A stretch of DNA of 64,000 nucleotides from Mesorhabditis belari (taxonomy: Eukaryota; Nematoda; Chromadorea; Rhabditida; Rhabditidae), in the NCBI GenBank assembly GCA_958450365.1, contig CAUEEP010000915.1, positions 310,001 to 374,000 of the forward strand, in the 5' to 3' direction. Shown in pieces: positions 22,233 to 32,846 of the stretch; the stretch's first letter is position 1, and each line of letters begins with the position of its first letter. The translations under genes were made by a program, and so were the position numbers. The notes below the pieces were generated by a model. It was not told the DNA's origin, did not search any database, and worked only from the letters and a program-made list of their open reading frames with translations.

Positions 22233-24405
22233 TTAGTCTTCATCTTGTTCGATCAAACACTCGCGGATCTTCAATCGGAGTGGTTTCTTCTTCTTTGGAT
22301 CCTGGAAATGAAATGAATGAGGACTTAGGAAAGACTTGGGTTTTAGGAAATCAAAGATATTTGAAAGAATTTTGAAACTTTTAACCCAGATCAGGAATGT
22401 GCTATCGGTTCGGCCATTGATCCACAGAACACCTACCGTAAATATTGTAATAGTACCCTACCCCCATAATGACGGTGCGGAGTGTTGGGTAGTCTAGCTT
22501 TGAACGAGTTTTTCTCGACACTGGTTTATGCTACAATGCGCGCTTAGGTATGAAAAAATAGCTGAAATTCAGGGCTATTTTTTGATACCAAAGACACATT
22601 TTTGAAAGTAAGGGTGCATTGCGAAAAATGAAATACTAAAAAGCTTTTGCGACTACGCGACTGTACGAGGGAGGTGGGGTACTGTTACAGTATTTACGGT
22701 AGGTTTTAGGAAATCAAAGGTATTTGAAAGAATTTTGAAACTTTTAATCCAGATCCTGAAATCCAGATCAAGAATGTGCTATCGGTTCGACCATTGATCC
22801 ACACAATACCTATTTTATCAGGCTTCGAATTTAGAAGAGAATTATTGGCAACCTGAATTCTTGTGGCCCGGCACAAATTCTTTTTATCGAAGAATTCGGT
22901 TTGACTTGGAGATGCTTTAGATATTTGAACAGTTGAAATCTTTGAGTTGAACACAAATGTTCAAAACTGACTCAACTATCAAAATACCAGAACTCTTCAG
23001 ACAATGCTGGAGTTTAAACAAAAAACCTCTTTCTTCAAAGATAGAAAATCTTATAGTTTAGCAATTCTCAAAGAAATCCACAACTTAAAACGAAACAAAT
23101 TAAACCACAACTCCGTGAAACTCAAACCACAAAACTTTAAAAGTAAATCTGATCAAATCTTGCATTCAAAAGTAGTTTTTATCCTTATTATTTGGAAAAC
23201 AAAAGCCCAAGACTTTCAAATAATGCCCAAGCTTGGGAGAGAAGTCTGACAACAAGGGTTACCTCTTGAATTAGTCCAATCAAGTATTGGGACTAGAATT
23301 GTTCAGTGTTTAGGAATATTCAGCTGACCAGCTCCTTACCCTGATCTCAATCCTCGAATCCTTGACCTCAACCTGAAGTCTCACTTTGTTTGGAGTCGGC
23401 TGATCGTCGACAATGAAAGCAGAGAGATGAGCAACGATCTCATCGTCTAACATCAAATCGATTCCATTTACATTTAGCTTAAAAGTTTCATTTTTTCGTC
23501 TAGTTTAGTTCTTTACCTTCAAAATCGAATATTGACATTCAGATGGAGCTGAGAGATCAAAAACTGCGTGTGGTGATTCAGCGAAGATTGGTGGCTCCTA
23601 GAACTCGAGATTTTCTTACTTTATTTAAAACTTACATTAGATCTTGTAGCTTTAGAGGCATAGACATTTCCTCGTAAAATTCCAAGCTCTTGTTGAAGAT
23701 CGAATCTGAAAATGATTTTGTTTTAAAAACATTATGTTCACGTTAATGACTTCTCCGCCTTTCCAAGAATCTTCATGTTTTGATCAAAAATGTTTACAAG
23801 AACATGAACATCAGATAAAGTGGCGGTGAGGACATTGACCTAGAAAAGAAATATCTTGAATTTCATTGTATTTTAGTATTCAAATGATTAGAATGCTAGA
23901 AGCTTTGAGAATTATTATCCTAGAGTCATTTGCCAGTTTTTTTTATTCACCTGTTTAGCCATAAGACTCTTGTACTCCCGATCGTTGGCAATTTTGTCGT
24001 CAACCCCACAAGCCTCTATAGCTTCATCTGAAAAAGGATAAATATTAGATTCAAATTCAAATTTCTGAAATATCCCACCAGCTGATGGGAACAGCTCCTC
24101 TTCCGGCGGTAAGTCCACAGCCACAAAGCTTTGATCATCATCAGAAAGATCAGTCTTGATCGACATCGTTTCATCGAGATTCGAGGCCAATTCTAAGGGG
24201 TTTTGTATACTTTTGACAAATTACCAATCACCAATATCAACTCCAGCATCATTGGGGAATTCTTTGAATTTAAATTCTTCAACATAGACAGCTCTAGTGG
24301 CAAGGACATCTTGAGAAGAGACTGATTTCGGGATTGTTCCTTTATCGTCACCGTTCAGCTTTCCAGGGAATGGGGAACAAGTTGGAGTGACAGAACGACC
24401 GCATT
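22233..24405 (-). CDS. BLTP3/UHRF1BP1-like lipid transfer protein, 3' exon block
   Basis: This block begins at a splice acceptor (24405), has no start codon in frame, and runs through about eight exons: GRSVTPTCSPFPGK, VDIELASNLDETMS, SDDDQSFVAVDLPPEEELFP, EACGVDDKIANDREYKSLMA, VNVLTATLSDVHVLVNIFDQ, FDLQQELGILRGNVYASKAT, DEIVAHLSAFIVDDQPTPNK, VRLQVEVKDSRIEIR, and finally DPKKKKPLRLKIRECLIEQD ending at TAA 22233-22235. The beta-strand-rich close (LQVEVKDSRIEIRD...PLRLKIRECLIEQD) resembles the conserved C-terminal part of BLTP3/UHRF1BP1 proteins (NITLKDD...PLxI pattern). The last intron (about 22303-23339) contains a MITE. The missing N-terminus is very likely the block at 50728-56431. Confidence 0.65.
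22434..22701. mobile_element. MITE of the CCGTAAATACTGTAAT family
   Basis: Starts TACCGTAAATATTGTAATAG and ends TGTTACAGTATTTACGGTA, with the internal ctgaaattcagggctatttt palindrome. It lies in the last intron of the BLTP3 gene. About 85 bp of the left flank (from aaatcaaagatatttgaaag) is repeated directly to its right (about 22705-22812), so it sits between two copies of the same segment. Confidence 0.75.
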
Positions 24406-25988
24406 CTGAAATTCAGATTTGTCTTAGGTGAAATGACTTGAATGAATGAACTTTATATTGTACCCTTGAAACGAAACTGTTTCTAGTTTTCTTAAGATTT
24501 TAGATTACTGGTCGAATGACTTCAAAGTCAAACTCGAACCCAGCCACTTTGATACGGAAATAGTGTAGGAATTTAGTGTTTGTGAATAGAGAATGGATGG
24601 ATGGCATCCCTTTGACTGACCAAATATGAGTACGGGATCGAATTTCACGAGTTCAAGAGAAAGAGTTGGGTCACTCACGAGCAAAAAGACCGCCTTTTAC
24701 GAGCACCATTGAGTGAGCACACAAAAGAGTATAACTTTGCGCATTTTTCTACCTTTCAAGAAAATTTTGTTAGCTTTTTTGCGGGAAAATTGTTAAACAA
24801 GCAGCTTCACTTATTGCTGAACTCAATTTTTGTTCGTATTGTTGGCAAATTGTTTTGTTAATTGTTGGCCAATTTTTGAACAATTATTTGCACTCGATTT
24901 AAGTTCGATCAAGCTGTTTTAAAAGTCTGAAACTTTTATTTCAAAACCAGTCTTCTGTTTATATCATGTTTGATTTTGATTTTAGCAAATAGTCACGGGA
25001 AAATTGGTCACGTCAGATGATTTTTTGAGGAGAGTGTGTGAAACTCTTCTTTCAAGCACCATTTCCATCCCCTCAAAAGAGCAAAGTGGGCAACGTCGGT
25101 GTTCTATTTGACCACAAGTATTCTGATCAACAATGAGACTAAGCCATGGCATTCCACAGTGACTTCACTACCATTTGGCAGTATTATCTGGTTTTGCAAT
25201 CCATATTTTGTCACTGTTTGATCTTAAGCCCTTGAAACGTAGCATTTCCTCTATTTTTGTCTGATTTATCCCAATCTGCCAGTTGCTGTTGATCTAAATG
25301 GTGTGGTTGCCCATTTCTCTTCTTTTCTCCTCAAAATTCACTTCCTAGTAGAGTGTGGGTGTTATTCCGGTTCTCAAGAGTGTCTTCTGTCTCTAACCTC
25401 CACGCCCAATCGGCTTATGGCCCCTTTGAGTCCCCCTGAGGGGGAAAAGAGGTGAGAACGCATGATCGGCGTCTTATTTTCTCATTTCTCAAGTCTTACC
25501 TAATTTTTTTGACTAGTTGTTGTGTTAAATCAAGCACTGTACCTTTTTGTCTTTAAAACTTTAAGACTTTTCAAATTTTGTAATCTTATTAAAGAGCTGT
25601 TAGGCTTGTTTTTTGAGAGCTACATCCTCCTAACATTTCTGTCCAACTTTATTTATCAATGAAAGATTTCTAGAAAGACTATAGTCTTTAAAAATAGAGC
25701 AGTTATTAATGTCTATAGTTGGAAAAGTGGGTCTGGAGTTGAGTCGATCTTCTTCCCATTTTGAGTGCTTATGTGTTGACCGTTCAATAGAAAAGAGTCT
25801 TGAGGGCAAAAGGGACTCTCAGAGGGTCTCCAAGCCTCGAAAATCTCAAATCCAACAAAGTCTGTGACCAAGTTCGTAAAGAACAATTGTTTTTAGAAAT
25901 ATTTACAGCTTCAGACTTATTTTCAGCTACTTATTGCTTTGAAAAGTAACTAATCATTCTTGATTTGATAATTCGATTGTTAGATCAC

Positions 25989-26178
25989 TTGGTAACCCTG
26001 GCAATAACATTTCTATTTTCCCAAAATGCTTTCTTGTGATTGCCAATGTTTTTCCAGTGCTTGAGGTGGCATCTTTGAGGAGTGGTCGGCTTTTTTTACC
26101 AACGGAAAGGCCGGAAGCGGCTTCCCGGAAAAAGAGTGTGTCCACCCTCTCCAGATAATCAAGACACTCCCAATTTTT
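25989..26178 (-). other. Candidate extra BLTP3 exon, phase problem
   Basis: A coding-looking frame reads KNWECLDYLERVDTLFFREA, then SGLSVGKKSRPLLKDATSST and LAITRKHFGKIEMLLPGLP, ending at a GTGATC donor whose phase fits the acceptor at 24405. Upstream (26180-26245) a different frame reads VVETELQIELQKTKERWMLC; adding one A in the five-A run at 26174-26178 would join the two. Either an intermediate exon is unseen, there is an indel in the homopolymer, or this is not an exon. It overlaps the region just upstream of the first LRR gene, antisense to it. Confidence 0.35.
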
Positions 26179-26253
26179 CTACATAACATCCACCTTTCCT
26201 TTGTTTTCTGCAATTCTATTTGCAATTCTGTTTCTACAACAGCTTTCAGATCA

Positions 26254-29200
26254 ATGATCCTAGACATTCGATGCCTCTTTTTTGTGATATTGCTCTACTT
26301 TGACACGGTTTACACAAGACAGTGCCCTTTCTCGATTGAGGTAAAGCTTTTGGATCTGAACAAGATGTAAATTTCAAAAAGTTCTTGATTAATACTACAC
26401 TATACTCATTTAGCCACCCTGTCTCTGCACTTCTACAAAATATGAAGCAATTTCGGTGACTTGTGATAAAGCGACTTCTCTAGATCATGTCTTGAAAGCG
26501 CTTAAAGATCCGAAAGCTACAATCAACAGCTTATCGATTGTGAATACTCCAATTGAAGAGGTTATAATCAACTCATTCTATCAACATTGTACAAGAATGC
26601 TTATTAGAATCAGTACAAGAAACAAGAAGTCAAGCTCAAGCCAAGCTCAAGTCAAGCTCAAACCAAGAGCTTTTAGCAGCTTGTTTTAGCTCTAAAACCC
26701 AGCACTTAAAGATCCGAAAGCTACAATCAACAGCTTACAATCAACAAAGAGCTTTTAGCAGCTTGTTTTAGCTCTAAAACCCTGATAACTCACAGCAAGA
26801 CTTGAAGGATTTCAAAGTTTAAAGCAATCATCAAATTTCCACTCACTTATCATTCAATTTCCAGTTACCAGCTTTTGCATTGGATGGAATTCAAGTGAAA
26901 CGATTATTCTTTCGTAATAATGGAATGCTCGCCATTCATCCAGATGCCTTTATTGGTTCATTGAGTGAAACAATCGAAGAGCTCGAGATTCGTGACAATC
27001 ACCTCGAGCACATCCCACAATTAGGATTACCGAGTTTAGAGAATTTAAAAGTGAGATCAAAAAAAACCTTTTACTAATAAAGAAGATTTCTAGATTCTTA
27101 CGTTAGCCAACAATTTTATCACAAAAATTGAAGACAATGCTTTTCTTTCCTATTTGAGTCGGACAAAGATTGTGAAGCTTGATTTATCATCGAATAATTT
27201 GACTTATCTTCAACCACAAGCTTTACTAGGATTGGAATCTTTAAAACAAGTTTGTTAGCAATTAAAATCAATAGAGAAATTATTAATTATAGCTATTTCT
27301 TGATAAAAATGGTCTCACAAAAATTCCGACAGAATCTTTGGAGAATGTTCAAACTTTGGAAGAGTTGAGCTTGAGTGTGAATCACATTGAAATCGTTGAG
27401 GCTAAATCTCTGCCATTACCTGGATTGAAATCGTTGAGTTTAGAAGTGAATCAGGTAGATTTAAGAGTCTAATTTCTAAAACAGAAAACCAGATTCGTCA
27501 AATCTACGGAGAAGCCTTCGAATCGGTGCCCCAATTGGCCTATCTCTACTTGGGAAATAATCTCTTCTCCATTATTGATCCAACAACATTTTTCTACCTT
27601 AAACAATTGAAAATGTTATCACTGAGCCATAACAAAGATTTAACAGAGATTAAAGTCGATTGTGAGTTTATCAATTTTGATTTTCTAAACAATGATTCTA
27701 AACGATTTAGCTTTTCAATTCCTTCCACTATTGATCCGATTGGAGATGTCTGATTGCTCATTGATCACTATTTCTCCACAAGCTTTTCACAAAATGCCAA
27801 AAATTCAAGTCCTTACATTGAACAGGAATCAATTAATTAAGTAATTCAATTTTCTTTTATGAAATATGAAAATTTTACTTCAGTATCCCAGCTGCGACTT
27901 TTTCTGCCTTTACTGAACTTGTCTCTATTGATTTAAGCTCAAATGCGGTAACTTTTTATCTTTTTTCTTGGAAATATCAAATTTTAGATCAACTATGTTG
28001 AGGACTTTGCCTTCAGTCAACTCCCGACACTTGGCCATTTAGATTTAAGTGGAAATCGTTTAGAGACTTTACCGCCACATATTCTATATGACAGTCTACA
28101 TCTTGGTTATGCTGCGAAGAAAAGAACTCTCTATTTACATAGTAATTTTTCTTATTTGATTCAAAAAAAAAGTATCTAGATAACCCATGGAGATGTGATG
28201 ATAATCTGCAATGGTTGAGGAAATGGTTGAGAGAGAATGGGGATGTACAAACAAGTCCAACAGATTCATTGTATGCTCGGTGAGTCAGCTAGCTTATCTG
28301 CTATGTTTTGAGCTAGAATAGTTTTTGATATTTAATGACTTTTTCAATTGTTTTCAATCAATCAACCAATCAGAACATCTTTCAAACTTTTTCTCAAAAG
28401 AATCTAAACAAGATCTACAAAAATATTTGGTGTAAAGAGGAGCGACTCTTGAGGTGACTAAGGACACTAGAAGAAGAAGAAGAAGAAGAAAAAGACAAGG
28501 AAAGGGAGAAAGCCTGTAGGGGAATGACTGGGGACTTCTCAAGAGGGAAGAGATGAGATGAGAGCTTTGCATATATGCTTTGCTCTTTCTTTAGCTTTTT
28601 GTTTCTTTTTCTGTTCACCTCTTTCATCTACATGTTCCTAGTTTAAAAGTTTTAAATAGGGAGATAAGGAATAGTTTGACAATGATGGTTCAAAAAGGAA
28701 TTGGTGAATGTAATGGGCAATGCTTTAGGTCCACATTTAAGTTGATATTCAAAAAAGTTTATTGAAATGCGTAAACTAGCTTCCCAATTATTCAAAGCTT
28801 GTTTTGAGTAAGTTGAACAAGTTTAAAAGAACAAAAGAAGAAGATGCTGTTGCTTCAAAAGAAGCTGTAGCTTCAGAAGAAGCTGTAGTTTCAAAAGAAG
28901 CTGTTGCTTTAAAAGAAACTATCACTTTAAAAGAAACTATAACTTTAAAAGAAACTATAACTTTAAAAGAAGCTATAACTTTAAAAGAAACTATAACTTT
29001 AAAAGAAACTATAACTTTAAAAGAAACTATAACTTTAAAAGAAACTATAACTTTAAAAGAAGCTGTAGCTTCAGAAGAAGCTGTAGCTTCAAAAGAAGCT
29101 ATAGCTTCAAAAAAAGCTGTAGCTTCAGAAGAAGCCATAGCTTCAAAAGAAGCTATAGCTTCAAAAAAAGCTGTAGATTTCTCAGGTTCAGTTTCTCAGA

Positions 29201-29772
29201 GCCAAATTTAGATGTTGGACCCCGGCCAACCTCAGCGGACTTGACATTCGCCAAACCGACCCAGTTCGTAGCCATATGCCCCCAAAAAGTATTGCTGGAG
29301 AAGTGATGCGCAAATATCCGGTGGTGAGATTTAGAAATCTTTCTCTAACAGCTATTTTCTTATAGAACCCGCCTAAAACTGTCAATGTTCCATTGGATCC
29401 AAACTTGATGAACCCCGAGCTACCACAGATTTCTCAAGCGAATCTTTTAGTGATTATTATGGGTATGACCACAACGAGATTTCTAAAAGCTGATCTTTTT
29501 TAGGAATCGTTTTTGGTGTTGTTGCTATTTCACTTATTGTGATCATCACTGCTCGTTATGCTAAACCGAGCTTCAGTCAAAAGGTAGATTTAAGCAAATA
29601 AATGCTTGCAAGTGATTTTCAGACAAATCCGAACTCTGCCGCTCCGTCAATCAACTCGGCTTTCAGCACAACTCTCAGCGGATCGGCTCTCTTTAACAGT
29701 GACGCCTATCGTCATCGATCAGCCACAAATGCAAATGTCTTTCTAAATCGACCCCGATATTGGTGGTTCTAA
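26254..29772 (+). CDS. Extracellular leucine-rich repeat transmembrane protein (eLRR gene 1)
   Basis: About 14 exons. Start MILDIRCLFFVILLYFDTVY (signal peptide) at 26254; the cysteine-rich N-cap CPFSIE/PPCLCTS...VTC follows. Then about ten LRRs split over short exons, for example LTLANNFITKIEDNAF, KLDLSSNNLTYLQPQALLGL, YLYLGNNLFSIIDPTTF, HLDLSGNRLETLPPHIL. The C-cap reads NPWRCDDNLQWLRKWLRENG with a Cys in RCW. A TM segment (ANLLVIIMGIVFGVVAISLI) and a short Ser/Asn-rich cytoplasmic tail end in RPRYWWF, TAA at 29772. Proteins of this kind (LET-4, EGG-6, SYM-1) organise the apical extracellular matrix of nematode epithelia; this role is inferred. The intron before the RCW exon (about 28281-29198) holds an 18-bp minisatellite. 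No exact gene symbol is assigned. Confidence 0.8.
28850..29180 (+). repeat. 18-bp minisatellite in an intron of eLRR gene 1
   Basis: About 18 tandem copies of AAAGAAACTATAACTTTA and the variant AAAGAAGCTGTAGCTTCA. Because the unit is a multiple of three the repeat is open in all frames (false LKETIT and SFKVIV peptides). The same unit forms a second array at 30215-30370, downstream of the gene. Confidence 0.9.
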
Positions 29773-29977
29773 ATCTAATCAACCAGCTCAGCTTTTCACT
29801 TATCTTATTCATCTCAAATAAGTGACCAAAACTTTTCTCCAATCTCTGTTGTGATTCCCGGTCTTTCAATCAAACATGACTCTTTAAAATCTATTTTTTT
29901 TTTCACAAAAGCTTTAGATTTCTTTCTTTTTCTAAAGTTTGCTTTCTCTTTTCCCAATTTTAGAGAAATGACCCCAT

Positions 29978-30590
29978 TTTTCGGATTTTATCCGCGGCGT
30001 TATCACTCAAATTCAGCGCTCAAATTTGGGATTGGATTGGAGGAGAATGTAGGAAAGAGAGTGAAATGGGGAGTGCCATATGGAGAGGGAAAAAGAATAA
30101 GACAAGGAATTGACACTCCTTTAGATATTAATTTCGATTCAATGTCTATAACTCGTGTCAAGATTTTCCAGTTTTACGTTTGTTTCAAAAGTGTTACGAT
30201 CCTTTAAAGGAAGTTGTTGCTTTAAAAGAAACTATAACTTTAAAAGAAACTATAACTTTAAAAGAAACTATAACTTTAAAAGAAACTATAACTTTAAAAG
30301 AAACTATAACTTTAAAAGAAACTATAACTTTAAAAGAAGCTGTTGCTTTAAAAGAAGCTATAGCTTCAGAAGATTTTATCCGCGGCGTTATCACTCAAAT
30401 TCAGCGCTCAAATTTGGGATTGGATTGGAGGAGAATGTAGGAAAGAAGGTGAAATGGGGAGTGCCATATGGAGAGGGAAAAAGAATAAGACAAGGAATTG
30501 ACACACCTTTAGATATTAATTTCGATTCAATGTCTATAACTCGTGTCAAGATTTCCCAGTTTTACGTTTGTTTCAAAAGTGTTACGATCC
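29978..30590 (+). repeat. 220-bp direct repeat flanking a second copy of the minisatellite
   Basis: The segment 29978-30203 (ggattttatccgcggcgtta ... gtgttacgatcc) is repeated almost exactly at 30373-30590. Between the copies lies the AAAGAAACTATAACTTTA array (30215-30370). The block lies in the downstream region of eLRR gene 1, possibly in its 3' UTR. Open frames across it are repeat-derived. Confidence 0.9.
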
Positions 30591-30599
30591 ACATTAGTT

Positions 30600-32846
30600 G
30601 ACAAGAATTTCGTCATTTTACAAGATTATTGAACTGTTCTAGAGCTAGCGTTTCAATATCCCGGATAAGTCCAAAAATTTTATCTTGTATTCATCTAAAA
30701 CTGAGCTGACAGCTGTAAGCAGTTCTGTAACTTGATAGCTGATTTTAAAAGTGTTTAGTTAAACCAGAATGTCTCACTGAGCTTGTACAAGTGTTAAAAC
30801 CTAACCTTAGTCTTAAGTTCTACCTAATGAAGTTAGGATTTGAAAAATAACATTATGATACTTTGATTTACTCTTACTATACACCCACTCTTTCCCAGGG
30901 ATCGAAATTTGTATCCAAACTGAAGGAAAAGTCCAGTTCTTCCTCCCCAAACAATCCTTTTCGGCCAGAGGAAAGAGTTTCACTATGAAAGGAGGACTGG
31001 ATATATGTGAGGAGACCGGATTGTGGCTTTTCTAACTTTTCTGTGACTTTTCTCCTCTCATCCACCCATTTTCCTCTTTTTCTTCTTTTCCTAACTGAAA
31101 TCCTCTTTCACTGACCACTCATCCTCCTTTCAGAATCCTCCTTCTTTCTTTTATTCCCTTAATCCACCATTTCCCCCCAGATATTATGATCTCGTTACTT
31201 CACAATTTCTGATTGAGCGTTTTTTTTTGTTTACATTCATTTGTGATTCAATCTTTTGAAGTTTTCTTGAGTAAAATATCTCATAAAGTATGATGAAACT
31301 GTTTTTCAATTCTTTGATCGATTCGATTTGATCGATTGATCGATTCGATTTGATCGATTGATCGATTTGATCTAGTTTAAGAACAGCAAAGTCTGCCAAT
31401 TGTTCAACTTAGAGTTACTTTTAGCTAGCTAACTAGCTAACTAGAGAAGCAAGTTTCAACAGACTAATAATTCTGTAAGAAATTCAGTTGTTTATGTAAT
31501 GATTCAATATTTATACAAAAAACCTGTAAACCAGTAGCTTACTAGACTAACTAGAGTTATTTTCATGCAAAAAAAAGTACTAGCAGATAAAGACTACTGT
31601 AAGAATGTCATTTGCTCATACAATAAGCCAGATTTGTCTAGATTAGACAACATTAGACGTCCTTATCAAATCAAATATAAACGACAGTGCCCCCTCAAAA
31701 CCGATTGAGCTATTGGTAGCGTGTTGTCCATCGGGTGAGTGGGGGCAAAAGCAGCGGGGGATTTCAACGGGCTATGTAAAAGGCAAAGAGGAAAGGCCGA
31801 CCCCATTCAAAGGGATCTGATCGCATCTCTTTTCTCTTTCATTTCCACAGATACATGTTCTCAAAATCATCCCCTTTCTTCTCTTTTCTACAATCCCCAA
31901 TAGCTTCCTTTCTCTTTTTTAAGCCTACTTCTGGTATTTGGTTGAGTAAGCTCTTTTTTTAGTAAGCTCTGATAAACCTAGTTTTTACTTTTAGTTGGAT
32001 TTTGTAAAGCTATGGGGATTTTTAAAGCTATGTAAAGCTATTTGTGACTTTTAGTTTATAATTCACAAATTTTGATCTGATAAAAGCTTCGATTGGAGCT
32101 GGGCTTAGATTTAAATCAAATTTCTCAATCTTTAGCTTATTGTCAGACTTTCTGTTAGAAAAGTGAGCTGTTAGCAACGCTTGGAACCACTTTTAACACT
32201 AGAAAAAAGAATAAATCCCTACATTTTGACTATTCTACAATCTTGCTGATAATCATTACTTTGTCATTCATTTACGACTATTAAACTCTTTCCACACCTC
32301 TGATTCTAATTTTCTGATTTAAATTTTTGACTTTGACTGACTCACTCTTCTCACAACTCACTTTTTCCCCAATTTACGCATCCAAAAAACTAGTTTATTT
32401 AAAGTCATATGCGCAAAAGTAAAAGTGAAATAGTTTCTTTACCTCTTCAGTCACTTTTCCACTTTTCTTTTCGTTTTACGGGTCATTCTGATCGGTTTCT
32501 CTCGATCAAAGTGGGATTCTCTTGGTTGAAAGTCACTCTCTCTTCAAGACACTCCCTTCCCTTTCATTTCTCTTCATCCACAACCGATTTGCCCTAGTTC
32601 AATCTCTTCGAATAGTTGACGAGAAATCGAAATCCTCTTTTTCTTCGACTTCAATCGCAAGAGAAAGCTCTTTACCTTTCCCCCTTTCGAATTTATGAGA
32701 TGGTTTTTTGTAGTTGGATGTTTTTCACTGTTATTTCACAGTTTTGAGAACTAATCATTTCTAGATTATTGAGAATTTTGAAATATTCTGTTTTCACTTT
32801 GATTCCCTCTTGAAATCCAATTTTCAGACAAAACGGTGCTCTTCAA
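30600..32846. other. Intergenic DNA between eLRR genes 1 and 2
   Basis: AT-rich with CT-rich tracts. It contains tandem tgatcgattgatcgattcg near 31315-31375 and a tRNA-like snippet near 31700-31740 (gagctattggtagcgtgttg). A short block near 31880-31900 (tcttttctacaatccccaat) resembles one upstream of eLRR gene 3 (39100-39125, tcttttcctacaatccctac) and could be a shared upstream element. No exon was found. Confidence 0.45.

Noticed and set aside
28788..29211. Proteins of LKETIT or SFKVIV repeats
   Set aside because: The 18-bp minisatellite is a multiple of three and lies in an intron of eLRR gene 1; both strands are open, so the frames are artefacts.
30155..30601. Open frames with NYNFKR repeats
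   Set aside because: Same minisatellite plus a 220-bp direct repeat after the gene; no start or splice support.
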